Of a stretch of 64,000 nt of DNA, positions 57,268 to 64,000 are shown one piece after another. The notes beneath the pieces were generated by a model. It was not told the origin of the DNA, did no database searches, and saw nothing but the letters and a program-made list of their open reading frames with translations. Both the position numbers and the translations under genes were made by a program. Position 1 is the first letter of the stretch. Each line of letters begins with the position of its first letter. The stretch spans positions 542,679 to 606,678 of the forward strand of contig NZ_JAGFPE010000002.1 of the NCBI RefSeq assembly GCF_025962655.1, in the 5' to 3' direction. Origin of the DNA: Candidatus Symbiopectobacterium sp. NZEC151 (GTDB taxonomy: Bacteria; Pseudomonadota; Gammaproteobacteria; Enterobacterales; Enterobacteriaceae).

Positions 57268-58083
57268 TTATCGCTGCCCCGCCTGCGGATTGCGGGCAAA
57301 AAGAAAGTTCAGGCTTTGTGTGGTCCAGGCTTCTTCCTGACGGCAGGTCTCTTCCGGCGAGGATTGCCACGGCAGCCAGTGCTCAACCACCTGATTGATA
57401 TGTCGCTCATTAGGACGAACCGCTTTTTGCAGGTGATCGTAGTCGAGCAGCCCGGTGCCGAGCTGGCTACCGGAATAAGTAAACCCAACCCAGCCATTCT
57501 GGCGCGCAAAGGCAAAATCCTTGATGTGCAGGTTCACCACGCGCCGCGCCGTCATGTCGATAACGTCACACGGATGCTCCAACGCGGCCACGCAGTTGCC
57601 CGGATCGAGACAAATGCCCAACGCCGGGCTATCGATAGCATCAACCACCTCCAGCAGGGTGCGGGTTTTTACCTGCTCGTAAGTTTCCAGCCCGAACTGA
57701 ACGCCCTGCTGTTCTGCCTGCGGCACAATGATCCGCAGCAGTTCGCGCGCTTCATCCGGTGTGGGTTGATGCGTCACGCTGTTAAACATGGTGCGAATAA
57801 AACGGACATCCAGAGCCTGAGCCAGTGTCAGGTAACGCGTTAAATGTGCTGTCTCCAGCCCACGCGTTCCGAGCTCCAGTTGAATGGATAAATCCTCGGC
57901 ACGCTGACGCAGCTTTTCCAACTCAGCGGATGACAGTGTTTCCACCGGCGTGTAATCACAAATCTGAAACACCGTCGCGCCCGATTCTGCCGTGTGATCC
58001 AGCATCGCCTCCAGCCCCATCGGGTCAGGAACGCGGGAGGACATGCGCCAGAAAAAAGCGTAAGTGCTTAAACCAATAGCCAC
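57268..58083 (-). CDS. oiaC: 3-oxo-isoapionate decarboxylase OiaC
   Basis: 271 residues; xylose-isomerase-like TIM barrel. Metal ligands are likely in FGLETYEQV, GICLDPGN, NLHIKDFAF and the C-terminal LGTGLLDYDHL. It converts 3-oxo-isoapionate to L-erythrulose and CO2. The start is a GTG at 58083 with AAGGAGAAA five bases away; longer in-frame starts lack a ribosome site. It lies 25 bases after lerI and 48 before apnO. Confidence 0.85.
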   Translation of the reverse strand: MAIGLSTYAFFWRMSSRVPDPMGLEAMLDHTAESGATVFQICDYTPVETLSSAELEKLRQRAEDLSIQLELGTRGLETAHLTRYLTLAQALDVRFIRTMFNSVTHQPTPDEARELLRIIVPQAEQQGVQFGLETYEQVKTRTLLEVVDAIDSPALGICLDPGNCVAALEHPCDVIDMTARRVVNLHIKDFAFARQNGWVGFTYSGSQLGTGLLDYDHLQKAVRPNERHINQVVEHWLPWQSSPEETCRQEEAWTTQSLNFLFARNPQAGQR

Positions 58084-58108
58084 GGTAATTTCTCCTTTCT
58101 GCGTATTT

Positions 58109-58903
58109 TTACTGCTGTGGGCACAGCGCCAGCGCTTCATCCATAATGGCGTTGAACGCCGCAGGATCGTGGGCGAAACGCCCTAAAAACAGGCCATCAA
58201 CCGCAGGTCCAAGCTGACTCAGTAGCCCTGGTCCGGCGCTGCCGCCGTAAATTACTCTGCCGTCGCGCACGCCTGTCGCGCTAAATAACTGCTGTTTCAA
58301 CGCCTCACAGACCAGGCTGATAGCTTCGGTGGGTGCGGGTTCTGCACTGCCAATCGCCCATTGAGGCTCATAAGCGACAACAACATGCCCCGTTAACTGC
58401 TGTTGCTGCGCGCGGTTGAGCGCGCTGGTGAGCTGTGCCTGACAAATTGCTATCGCCTGCTGCACGCTGCCGCGCTGCTCTTCGCCAACACAGAGCACGG
58501 GAGTAAGCCCGTTGCGCCAGGCGGCCGCCGTTTTAAGGGCAATATGCTCATCGGTTTCACCAAAATAGCGACGCCGTTCAGCATGCCCGACTTCTACATA
58601 GCGGCACCCCATTTCATGCAACAGCGTGCCGCTGACTTCCCCGGTGAAGGCGCCGTTATCCGCCCAGTGCAGGTCTTGCGCCCCGACATCGACGGCAGAA
58701 TCAGCGAAAAGAGAGACAGCAGGGGCCAATGCAGGAAAGGTTGGCAACACAAACAACCTGACCTGTGCCACCGACGCCAGCGGATGGCGCTGCACAATGG
58801 TGTGGATGCGCTGGCACCAGTCCACGGTTTGCTGGTAGCCGAAATACATTTTCAGGCTGACACCCAGCGTGATAACGCGTTCGTGACTCCCCGATTGGCT
58901 CAT
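58109..58903 (-). CDS. lerI: L-erythrulose 1-phosphate isomerase LerI
   Basis: 264 residues of the triosephosphate isomerase fold: SLKMYFG (substrate lysine), EVGHAERRRYFGE (histidine and phosphate loop), AYEPQWAIG (catalytic glutamate) and YGGSAGPG. It converts L-erythrulose 1-phosphate to D-erythrulose 4-phosphate. The housekeeping TpiA sequence is different, and the coupling to lerK (4-base ATGA overlap) supports the specialised role. Confidence 0.88.
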   Translation of the reverse strand: MSQSGSHERVITLGVSLKMYFGYQQTVDWCQRIHTIVQRHPLASVAQVRLFVLPTFPALAPAVSLFADSAVDVGAQDLHWADNGAFTGEVSGTLLHEMGCRYVEVGHAERRRYFGETDEHIALKTAAAWRNGLTPVLCVGEEQRGSVQQAIAICQAQLTSALNRAQQQQLTGHVVVAYEPQWAIGSAEPAPTEAISLVCEALKQQLFSATGVRDGRVIYGGSAGPGLLSQLGPAVDGLFLGRFAHDPAAFNAIMDEALALCPQQ

Positions 58904-60660
58904 TGTGCTTGTGTCTCCTGTACCGCAGCGTGCTCGGCATGGCCCTGATTCAGCACGGCGGCAACCGCATTCAGAATCATTGCCAGCGAAATCGCGCCCG
59001 CATCCGGTGTACCCAGACTTTTTTCTGCCAAAGGACGCGCACGACCAATTTTTGGACGCAGTTGCGCAGTGGCATCCGCCGCCTGTTGTGCCACCTGCGC
59101 GGCTTTCAACCAGGCTTGTGGCAACGCTTCCCCGGCGTTGACACGTTGCGTCAACGCATCACTGAAAGGCAGAAGGGCATCAACCAGCGTTTTGTCACCC
59201 GCTTTCGCCTTACCAAAATGCATAATGCCTTCTGCTGCCTGACGAATGCCGAGAGCAACGCGCGCGCCATCCGGTTTTGCGCTGTCGCCCAGCGCAGTGC
59301 CCAGCGCATTTAGCGCTACGCCCCAAATGGCCCCTGATGTTCCCCCCGCCCGATCGGCCCAGGCATCCGCGGCACGCTGTAATAAGGTACCAGCGCCCGC
59401 CTGCCTCTCCAGCATGCTGGCGGCAGTTTCCGCCGCCGCCTCCACGCCGCGTTCCATGCCGATACCGTGATCGCCATCGCCCGCCACGGCATCAATGCGG
59501 CCCAGTTCATCGACATTTGCCACAACAACATCACGCGCCGCCACCAAAGCAGCGGCAACACACTGCGCTGCCTCACGCGATGCCGGGGTTGCTTCAGGAA
59601 TGCTGTCCTGCTCGACGTTAAATTCGCACTCCTCGCGGGGTTCTGCGACCGTCATGCTGCCTTTACGAAATGCGGGCGTATTGGCCGGTGCACGCCAGAA
59701 GCGCTCCAGCTCTTCATCCAGCCAGAACAGGGTGAGAGAAAGTCCAGCCATATCAAAGCTGGTCACCAGTTCTCCCACCTCCGGTTCAACGATGGTGAGT
59801 CCTTGCGCCGTCAGCTGTTGGGCAACGCGGCGATAGACCACAAACAGTTCTTCATATTTCACACCACCCAGCCCATTGAGCACCACGCTGAGGCGCTGCC
59901 CGGACAGTGCGCTCACCGCCTGCGGCACCTCTTTTAACAGCGCATCGACCAACAGTTCGGCCAGCTCATCCGCACTGGAAATCGGTGCATCGTGGATACC
60001 CGGTTCGCCGTGGATCCCCATCCCGACACCCATCATGCCTTCCGGCACGGTAAACAAAGGGTGATCGGCACCGGGTAAGGTGCAGCCAGAAAAAGCAACA
60101 CCGAAAGAGCGTGTGCGCTGGTTGGCACGCTCAGCCACCGCCAGTACCGCCGCCAGATCGTATCCCGCTTCCGCCGCAGCTGCCGCCGCCTTGAACACCG
60201 CCAGATCGCCCGCCACACCGCGACGTTTTTGCCACTCCTCCGGCGGTGCGCTGGAGATATCATCGGTCACCGCCAGCAACTCGCACGGGATCCCTTCGGC
60301 ATTCAGCCGTGCTTTCGCCTGACCAAAGTGGAGCACATCTCCCGCGTAGTTGCCGAATGTCAGCAGCACACCGCCGCCGTTATGCGCCGCACGCGCCACG
60401 GAGCAGATTTGCTGCGCAGACGGCGAAGCAAACAGGTTGCCCATCGCCGCACCGTGTGCCAAACCTTGCCCAACCAACCCGGCAAACGCCGGGTAGTGTC
60501 CAGAACCGCCGCCGACCACGATGGCGACACTGCCTTCAGGGCTGCGGGTACTTCTGACCACGCCACCCGGCACCTGACGCACCTTGTCGCTGTGCGCCGC
60601 AACAAAACCTTCCGTTAATTCACGTGCAAAATCAGACGGCTGGTTAAACAAATAGGTCAT
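58900..60660 (-). CDS. lerK: L-erythrulose kinase LerK (DhaK-DhaL fusion)
   Basis: 586 residues. N-terminal DhaK domain (about 1-330; GGGSGHYPAFAG, GIHGEPGIHD with the substrate-binding His) fused to a DhaL ATP-binding domain (about 370-586; GDGDHGIGMERG, GTSGAIWG). ATP-dependent phosphorylation of L-erythrulose to the 1-phosphate. Start ATG behind AGGAGC, one base after the transporter stop. Confidence 0.9.
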   Translation of the reverse strand: MTYLFNQPSDFARELTEGFVAAHSDKVRQVPGGVVRSTRSPEGSVAIVVGGGSGHYPAFAGLVGQGLAHGAAMGNLFASPSAQQICSVARAAHNGGGVLLTFGNYAGDVLHFGQAKARLNAEGIPCELLAVTDDISSAPPEEWQKRRGVAGDLAVFKAAAAAAEAGYDLAAVLAVAERANQRTRSFGVAFSGCTLPGADHPLFTVPEGMMGVGMGIHGEPGIHDAPISSADELAELLVDALLKEVPQAVSALSGQRLSVVLNGLGGVKYEELFVVYRRVAQQLTAQGLTIVEPEVGELVTSFDMAGLSLTLFWLDEELERFWRAPANTPAFRKGSMTVAEPREECEFNVEQDSIPEATPASREAAQCVAAALVAARDVVVANVDELGRIDAVAGDGDHGIGMERGVEAAAETAASMLERQAGAGTLLQRAADAWADRAGGTSGAIWGVALNALGTALGDSAKPDGARVALGIRQAAEGIMHFGKAKAGDKTLVDALLPFSDALTQRVNAGEALPQAWLKAAQVAQQAADATAQLRPKIGRARPLAEKSLGTPDAGAISLAMILNAVAAVLNQGHAEHAAVQETQAQ

Positions 60661-60661
60661 A

Positions 60662-62029
60662 TCAGTGCTCCTGTGTGGCTGATGCGGCTTGGGATTCCTG
60701 CCCGGAACGACTCAATAACACCATCAAGATTGCGGAGAGCAGCATCAGGCCACCGACAATCAACATCGGAAGAACGTAGGTGCCGGTAACCCCTCGCACC
60801 GCCCCGGTGATATACCCCGCAGAGAACCCGGCAACGTTACCGATGGTATTGATCAGGGCAATCGCCGCCGCCGCAGAGGCCCCAGTCAGGAACTGCGTAG
60901 GCAACGTCCAGAAGTTAGGTAACGCAGAGAAAATGGAACAGGCGGTCACGGTAATCACGGCGATGGTGGCAGCCGGTGATTCCATGTACAGCGCCAGCGG
61001 AATGCTGATGGCACCAGTCAACGCCGGAATGGCAATGTGCCAGGTGCGGCAGCCACGACGGGTCGCGTCACGTGACCAGAAGTGCATCACAATGGCGGCG
61101 GGCAGATACGGTATCGCGGTAATCAACCCTTTTTCCAACACGTTAAAGGTGGTGCCAAACTGCTGTTGGAACCCGCTGATAATGGTCGGCAGGAAGAACG
61201 CCAGTGCATACAGACCATAAATAAAGCCGAAGTAGATCAGGCACAGTACCCACACGCGTTTGTTGAACAGGACGGTGCGCACGCTGGGGTGTTTGCTGTG
61301 CTGTTTGGCGGCATGTTCACTTTCCAGTTCGCCCACCAGCCAGCGTTTCTCTTCTTCATTGAGCCATTTTGCATCCTGTGGGCGATCGACCAGGTAGAAC
61401 CAGGTGATAATCCCGACCACAATCGCCGGAATCGATACCCCGAGGAACATCACGCGCCAGCCCGACAAACCAAACAGGCCATGCTGTTCAATCAGCCACG
61501 CCGCCAGCGGTGCGCCGATCACGGTGGTCATCGGCTGTGCCAGATAAAACAGCGCCAGAATCTTGCTGCGGTAACGCGCTGGCACCCATAAGCTGAGGAA
61601 CAAAATGGCCCCGGGGAAGAAGCCCGCCTCGGCAATCCCCAGCAGGAAGCGCAGGATATACAGCTCTTGCACACTGCTTACCCAGGTAAACAGCAGCGAC
61701 ACAATCCCCCAGGAAACCATGATGCGCGCCAGCCACTTGCGCGCGCCAAAACGGTGTAGTGCCAGGTTGCTGGGCACTTCCAACAGAATGTAACCAATAA
61801 AGAAAATGCCGGAAGCGAGCCCAAACTGCGCGACGGTCAGCGCGAGATCGGTATTCATACCGTTCGGGCCGGCAAAAGAAATGGCAGTGCGATCGAGGAA
61901 GTTAATAAAGAACATCAATCCAACGAACGGCACCAGACGCAAGGAGATCTTGCGGATGGCGGACTGCTCTGCGGAGGATGGCGTTGCGGCTTTCTGTTGC
62001 GCCGCTTGTGTAGCCGATATCTTGCTCAT
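60662..62029 (-). CDS. MFS organic-anion symporter, probable D-apionate importer
   Basis: 455 residues with 12 membrane segments of the anion:cation symporter (ACS) family (FINFLDRTAISFAGPNMN-type start, FGLASGIFFIGYILLEVPSNLALHRFGARKWLARIM, FLLGIAEAGFFPGAILFLSLWVP). These carriers import sugar acids such as glucarate and galactonate. First gene of the operon, so D-apionate is the likely cargo. No apiose dehydrogenase or apionolactonase is present nearby. Confidence 0.88.
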   Translation of the reverse strand: MSKISATQAAQQKAATPSSAEQSAIRKISLRLVPFVGLMFFINFLDRTAISFAGPNGMNTDLALTVAQFGLASGIFFIGYILLEVPSNLALHRFGARKWLARIMVSWGIVSLLFTWVSSVQELYILRFLLGIAEAGFFPGAILFLSLWVPARYRSKILALFYLAQPMTTVIGAPLAAWLIEQHGLFGLSGWRVMFLGVSIPAIVVGIITWFYLVDRPQDAKWLNEEEKRWLVGELESEHAAKQHSKHPSVRTVLFNKRVWVLCLIYFGFIYGLYALAFFLPTIISGFQQQFGTTFNVLEKGLITAIPYLPAAIVMHFWSRDATRRGCRTWHIAIPALTGAISIPLALYMESPAATIAVITVTACSIFSALPNFWTLPTQFLTGASAAAAIALINTIGNVAGFSAGYITGAVRGVTGTYVLPMLIVGGLMLLSAILMVLLSRSGQESQAASATQEH

Positions 62030-62158
62030 ACTGCCCCCCTGCCGTTCGCGATGAAGTGCCTGGTGTGACCTTTATGTTCTATCGTCATTGTTATCGTTTG
62101 CGTATCGGTCTGAGACATTGTTATGCCCTCTAAAGAGTCAAATCAATAATACACACAG

Positions 62159-62171
62159 TGAACATATGAAC
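62159..62171. promoter_or_regulatory. Repeat motif TGAACATATGAAC
   Basis: One of two near-identical 13-14 base motifs in the divergent 396-base interval 62030-62425 between the importer and derI. The second is TGAACATTTGAAAC at 62341-62354. Each lies on the side of one of the two divergent genes. Likely binding sites for the SorC-type regulator. Confidence 0.5.
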
Positions 62172-62267
62172 GATATGATCGCGCCGATTCTTTGCCTACC
62201 ACTCTGTTTAAAAATTGTGAGCATGATCCAAATATGTGTACAAAAGGTAAAATAACGCTCAAAAAGC

Positions 62268-62288
62268 GTGATTAGTGACCTTAATCAC
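62268..62288. promoter_or_regulatory. Inverted repeat GTGATTA-N7-TAATCAC
   Basis: 7-bp arms about a 7-base centre in the middle of the divergent region. Resembles a degenerate CRP site; significance uncertain. Confidence 0.35.
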
Positions 62289-62340
62289 CTTTTAAAGAAG
62301 ATCACGAAGACTTGCGAACACAAAACAAATAATCACCAGT

Positions 62341-62354
62341 TGAACATTTGAAAC
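62341..62354. promoter_or_regulatory. Repeat motif TGAACATTTGAAAC
   Basis: Counterpart of 62159-62171, about 70 bases before derI and 180 bases from the first copy. Confidence 0.5.
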
Positions 62355-62425
62355 GGTCAGTATATGTTAGCCATGAAACGCCGGATCTGGCGCTATGTTG
62401 ACCTTTAGTCAGGCAGGAGATGGGT

Positions 62426-62884
62426 ATGCACGCAATTGCGATTGGCGCAGACAGCGCCGCGATCGATTTGAAAAACATCATTAGTGAATTTTTACAACAG
62501 CAGGGGTTGCAGGTTACCGATTACAGCTACGATCCCAGTGGAGAAAATCCGATCTACCCCGATGTTGCACACACCGTCGCTGTCTCCATCAAAGAAGGAA
62601 AACACGAGCGCGGGATCCTGATCTGCGGCACCGGTATCGGCATGAGTATTGTCGCGAACAAGGTCACGGGGATTCGGGCAGCCCAATGCCATGACACCTA
62701 TTCTGCACAGCGCGCCAGAAAAAGTAATAATGCGCAAATTATCTCGCTGGGCGCACGGGTTATCGGGCCTGAGCTGGCAAAAGAGATCGTCGCAGCCTGG
62801 CTGGCGTCTGAATTTGAAGGCGGGGGATCGGCGCCCAAAGTGGATCGCATCGGCTACTACGAGCAGCAGGAAAACGGGCGGTGA
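62426..62884 (+). CDS. derI: D-erythrulose 4-phosphate isomerase DerI (RpiB family)
   Basis: 152 residues of the LacA/RpiB family: [16 protein letters not shown] start, catalytic cysteine in [14 protein letters not shown] (about 72), [17 protein letters not shown] and [14 protein letters not shown]. In this context it isomerises D-erythrulose 4-phosphate to D-erythrose 4-phosphate. Housekeeping ribose-5-phosphate isomerase activity is the alternative. ATG 62426 has AGGAG at six bases; the ATG at 62420 touches it. Followed by talA after only 4 bases. Confidence 0.87.
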   Translation: MHAIAIGADSAAIDLKNIISEFLQQQGLQVTDYSYDPSGENPIYPDVAHTVAVSIKEGKHERGILICGTGIGMSIVANKVTGIRAAQCHDTYSAQRARKSNNAQIISLGARVIGPELAKEIVAAWLASEFEGGGSAPKVDRIGYYEQQENGR

Positions 62885-62888
62885 TATG

Positions 62889-63839
62889 ATGAATCAACTC
62901 GATGCTCTAAAGCAGTTTACCGTTGTTGTCGCGGACAGCGGTGATATTGATGCGATTCGTCAGTTTGCGCCCGAAGATGCGACCACCAACCCCTCGCTGA
63001 TTTTGAAAGCGGCCACGCTGCCGCAATATAGCCCGCTATTTGAAGAGGCTATTACCTATGCCCGCCAACAGGGGGGCAACAGCGCTACCCAGTTGATCAA
63101 CGCGGGCGACCGCCTGGCGGTCAATATCGGTGCCGAGATCCTCAAATCGGTGCCGGGACGTATCTCCACCGAGGTGGATGCTCGTCTGTCATTCGATCGC
63201 GGCATGTGTGTCGCCAAGGCGCGCAAGCTGATTGGTCTGTATGAAGAGAAAGACATCCCGCGCTCGCGCATATTGATCAAACTGGCATCCACCTGGGAAG
63301 GCATCCGCGCGGCGGAAGCGCTGGAACGCGAAGGGATCAACTGCAACCTGACGCTGCTGTTTTCCTTTGCCCAAGCGCGCGCCTGTGCCGAAGCGGGCGT
63401 GTTTCTTATCTCGCCGTTTGTTGGCCGTATCTACGACTGGTATCAGGCCAAACAGCCTGCGGAACACTATCAGGCCGAGCAGGATCCCGGCGTGCTTTCA
63501 GTGCAAAAAATATACGACTATTACAAGCGTCATCGCTATAACACGGTGATCATGGGAGCCAGCTTCCGTAAAGTGGAACAAATTCTGGCGCTGGCAGGCT
63601 GCGATCGCCTGACCATCTCACCGTCACTGCTCGATCAGTTGAAAAACAGCAATGCACCGGTAACGCGCCAGCTCACGCCGTCGGTGGAAGCGCTGCACCG
63701 CCCTTCTCCGCTGAGCGAAGCCGAGTTCCGCTGGGAGCATTGTCAGGATGCCATGGCGGTGGACAAGCTGGCGGAAGGCATTCGCCTGTTCGCTATCGAT
63801 CAGGAAAAACTGGAAGCGATGCTTGCCGCGCAACTGTGA
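62889..63839 (+). CDS. talA: Transaldolase A TalA
   Basis: 316 residues, E. coli TalA length and closer to TalA than TalB ([19 protein letters not shown]). Catalytic lysine in [16 protein letters not shown] (about 131); [12 protein letters not shown] and [12 protein letters not shown] match TalA. Transfers dihydroxyacetone units in the non-oxidative pentose phosphate pathway and uses the erythrose 4-phosphate formed by the cluster. ATG 62889 chosen over 62886 by family N-terminus. Confidence 0.96.
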   Translation: MNQLDALKQFTVVVADSGDIDAIRQFAPEDATTNPSLILKAATLPQYSPLFEEAITYARQQGGNSATQLINAGDRLAVNIGAEILKSVPGRISTEVDARLSFDRGMCVAKARKLIGLYEEKDIPRSRILIKLASTWEGIRAAEALEREGINCNLTLLFSFAQARACAEAGVFLISPFVGRIYDWYQAKQPAEHYQAEQDPGVLSVQKIYDYYKRHRYNTVIMGASFRKVEQILALAGCDRLTISPSLLDQLKNSNAPVTRQLTPSVEALHRPSPLSEAEFRWEHCQDAMAVDKLAEGIRLFAIDQEKLEAMLAAQL

Positions 63840-63854
63840 TTTGGAGAGCCCACT

Positions 63855-64000
63855 ATGTCGTTGTCTGATACGCCACACGCTCGTCGCCAACTGTCCAACG
63901 CTATCCGCGCACTCAGCATGGATGGCGTGCAAAAAGCCAAATCCGGTCACCCGGGCGCACCCATGGGTATGGCAGATATCGCCGAAGTCCTGTGGCGCGA
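63855..64000 (+). CDS. tktB: Transketolase TktB (5' end only)
   Basis: First 48 codons of transketolase: [20 protein letters not shown], then [26 protein letters not shown], the typical thiamine-enzyme N-terminus. RBS GGAGAG at nine bases. Cut by the window end. Order talA-tktB as in E. coli. Confidence 0.93.
   Translation, partial: MSLSDTPHARRQLSNAIRALSMDGVQKAKSGHPGAPMGMADIAEVLWR

Overview
The window reads as chromosomal DNA of a plant-associated enterobacterium, most likely Pectobacteriaceae (Dickeya/Pectobacterium/Brenneria relatives). The core gene order zipA-cysZ-cysK-ptsHI-crr ... cysM-yfeX-yfeY ... ypeA-hemF ... maeB ... talA-tktB follows the Escherichia coli backbone. Two ERIC repeats are present. 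The accessory islands deal with uronates, apionate, iron and plant-derived molecules. I see no tRNA, rRNA, CRISPR array, phage or insertion sequence.

1-7522: a D-glucuronate route on the minus strand. A GTG-started rspA (mannonate dehydratase), uxaC, a GPH-family transporter and a YdfI/UxuB-type oxidoreductase form an operon, followed by a terminator and a truncated rspB. rspA and rspB share an exact 13-base promoter motif. A LysR regulator lies upstream. 7523-14715: a secreted alpha/beta-hydrolase behind a structured leader, then a plus-strand set of a Tat-exported NrfC-like ferredoxin, an NrfD-like quinol dehydrogenase, an MFS carrier, a small covalent-FMN protein and a periplasmic flavoprotein of the fumarate-reductase superfamily. 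The flavoprotein lacks the fumarate-binding residues. There is no nrfA or nrfB, so this looks like a respiratory chain to an unknown organic acceptor, and it is my main candidate for an undescribed system.

14718-18866: alkylation repair (ada-alkB diverging from an AlkA-like glycosylase) and a PACE efflux gene diverging from a LysR gene. 19269-31306: class I fumarase, a 332-base structured element with imperfect inverted ends, tehB, ribB with an FMN riboswitch, ubiK, yjeH, zipA, cysZ, cysK and the pts operon. 31324-38875: a protein of six 38-residue repeats downstream of a two-component system that diverges from macAB, then cysM.

38908-50390: yfeX, the lipoprotein gene yfeY with a readable sigma-E promoter, a small monooxygenase-like gene, and a Fus-like iron system (TonB receptor with signalling domain, PqqL/FusC protease, YddA/FusD ABC protein) with its own FecI and FecR genes and two Fur boxes. 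50395-64000: ypeA, hemF, a UPF0178 gene and maeB. Between maeB and talA-tktB sits a D-apionate cluster: regulator, apnO, oiaC, lerI, lerK, MFS carrier and derI. It delivers erythrose 4-phosphate directly to the adjoining transaldolase and transketolase.
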